A DNA stretch of 15,480 bases, taken from NCBI GenBank assembly GCA_023411775.1, contig JAEYOL010000023.1, positions 1 to 15,480 of the forward strand. Reading direction: 5' to 3'. Source of the stretch: Bacteroidota bacterium (GTDB lineage Bacteria > Bacteroidota > Bacteroidia > Chitinophagales > Chitinophagaceae). Below the pieces are notes generated by a model that saw only the letters and a list, made by a program, of their open reading frames with translations, had not been told where the DNA came from and ran no database searches. Shown piece after piece: positions 14,572 to 15,480 of the stretch. Numbering within the stretch: position 1 is the first letter of the stretch; each line of letters starts with the position of its first letter. The translations under genes were made by a program, and so were the position numbers.

Positions 14572-15264
14572 ATGAGTTTTAATTCTGAATTTGAAAAATA
14601 CGCGGTCAAGCACCGCAATATTTCCAGCAATACATTGCATAGCTATGCCTCCCATCTCGTCACTTCGATGACACCAAATATTATCGAAGAGCGCCCTATG
14701 AATGTCGCCGTCATGGACGTATACAGCCGTTTGATGATGGACCGTATCATTTTCCTGGGTTACCCTGTCAATGATGAGATCGCGAATATCATCACCGCCC
14801 AGCTACTTTTTCTCGACTCCGCGGACAGGGGCAGAGACATTAATATGTATATCAATAGCCCGGGCGGCAGTGTGTACGCCGGTCTTGGTGTGTACGACAC
14901 TATGCAGTATGTAAGTCCCGATGTGGCAACCATCTGCATTGGTATGGCAGCTTCGATGTCATGCGTTTTGCTGGGTGCGGGTTCCAAGGGAAAAAGAGCT
15001 GCGCTCAAACATTCCCGGATCATGATGCACCAGCCCAGCGGTGCCATAGGCGGCCAGGCCAGTGATATTGAGATCACCGTAAACGAGATCAGGAAGCTGA
15101 AGAAAGAATTGTACGACGTGGTAAATGCGCACACCGGCAAACCGGTAGAGCAGATCGAGAAAGATTTTGATCGGGATAAATGGATGACCTCCGCGGAAGC
15201 CAAAGAATATGGCCTGATCGATGAAGTGTTGCTGGTCAATCATCGCAAGGAAAAGAAAGAGTAA
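14572..15264 (+). CDS. clpP: ATP-dependent Clp protease proteolytic subunit
   Basis: A 230-residue serine peptidase of the S14 family that forms the tetradecameric proteolytic chamber fed by ClpX or another Clp ATPase in the cytoplasm. The catalytic triad is intact: S128 in GMAASMSC, H153 in MMHQPSG and D202 in FDRDKWM. Other hallmarks are RIIFLGYPV (58-66), INSPGGSVYAGLGVYD (94-109) and the C-terminal SAEAKEYGLIDEV. It has about 35 extra N-terminal residues relative to the mature enzymes of other phyla, with an insert (MNVAVMDVYSRLMM) before the RIIFLG strand; a propeptide removed by autoprocessing is likely. ATG 14572 is the start. A second ClpP-like gene begins 55 bp downstream, so the pair is probably cotranscribed. 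Confidence 0.95.
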   Translation: MSFNSEFEKYAVKHRNISSNTLHSYASHLVTSMTPNIIEERPMNVAVMDVYSRLMMDRIIFLGYPVNDEIANIITAQLLFLDSADRGRDINMYINSPGGSVYAGLGVYDTMQYVSPDVATICIGMAASMSCVLLGAGSKGKRAALKHSRIMMHQPSGAIGGQASDIEITVNEIRKLKKELYDVVNAHTGKPVEQIEKDFDRDKWMTSAEAKEYGLIDEVLLVNHRKEKKE

Positions 15265-15319
15265 CCGGCCAGCGACCTACCAGCGCAAACAAAATATTTA
15301 AGACCATTAAAAAAAGCAT

Positions 15320-15480
15320 ATGAATCGCAATCATTTTTTATACGCCGATTGGAAAGCCGAGGGAGAACCTGATGAAGAGGAACAGGAGGAAAGACCAAAA
15401 TCGGATTTGATGATGTTCCATAAAAAACTGGAAAAGTATTTTTTTGAGACCCGTAGTATTTATCTCTGGGGCGTAGTGGA
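15320..15480 (+). CDS. Second ClpP-like peptidase subunit (partial, cut by window edge)
   Basis: The open frame from ATG 15320 runs off the right edge after 53 complete codons and two bases. It starts with about 30 hydrophilic, acid-rich residues (EGEPDEEEQEE). From about residue 31 the sequence is MMFHKKLEKYFFETRSIYLW followed by GVV, which aligns by eye with the first strand of the ClpP fold (consensus RIIFLG..I). It directly follows a canonical clpP, consistent with a divergent Clp-protease paralogue of the kind found in Bacteroidota. The catalytic residues lie beyond the window, so activity cannot be judged. The expected neighbour clpX is not an alternative, because ClpX would start with a zinc-binding CxxC domain and none is present. 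Confidence 0.7.
   Translation, partial: MNRNHFLYADWKAEGEPDEEEQEERPKSDLMMFHKKLEKYFFETRSIYLWGVV

Overview
The window looks like a chromosomal segment of a Bacteroidota bacterium, most likely of the Chitinophagaceae type. The phylum assignment rests on three things: type IX secretion (T9SS) sorting domains of both type A and type B, a PorP/SprF-family outer-membrane protein, and promoter-like TTG-N17-23-TAnnTTTG elements in place of sigma70 boxes. The family name is inference from general protein character. Base composition is moderate and even. There are no tRNA or rRNA genes, insertion sequences, CRISPR arrays or phage genes.

Layout. (1) 174-3847, minus strand: recN (DNA repair), a coiled-coil C4 zinc-ribbon protein of the CdsZ/CT398 type, and a Nif3/YqfO-family dinuclear-metal protein. 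The last two form a probable operon ending in a clear intrinsic terminator, and recN has its own promoter-like element directly behind that terminator. (2) 4014-5155, plus strand: a DinB-fold protein with a signal peptide and a small lipocalin-like lipoprotein. (3) 5329-11205, plus strand: the envelope/secretion block. It holds a giant secreted protein of about 1456 residues with 15 PKD-like repeats and a type B (gliding-associated) C-terminal sorting domain, a PorP/SprF-like membrane protein 7 bp downstream, and a 119-residue protein that is essentially only a signal peptide plus a type A sorting domain. (4) 11230-12402, minus strand: a PUA-containing RlmI-like 23S rRNA cytosine methyltransferase. 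(5) 12663-15480, plus strand: a proteostasis block, grpE-dnaJ, then clpP, then the start of a second ClpP-like subunit cut by the window edge.

How the genes fit together. The PKD protein and the PorP/SprF-like protein form the pairing known from SprB/SprF of gliding Bacteroidota: a large type B-sorted surface protein with a dedicated partner in the outer membrane. GrpE and DnaJ are the nucleotide-exchange factor and J-domain co-chaperone of DnaK (not in the window). ClpP and the second ClpP-like protein suggest a mixed or specialised Clp peptidase.

Most notable points: the signal peptide of the giant PKD protein has no in-frame ATG, GTG or TTG, so translation must begin at a rare codon (best candidate CTG 5329); nearly every PKD repeat carries a fixed pair of cysteines; there is a cargo-less type A sorting-domain protein; and there is a tandem clpP pair. 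I see no wholly new system. The novelty is in these details of the T9SS and Clp loci.
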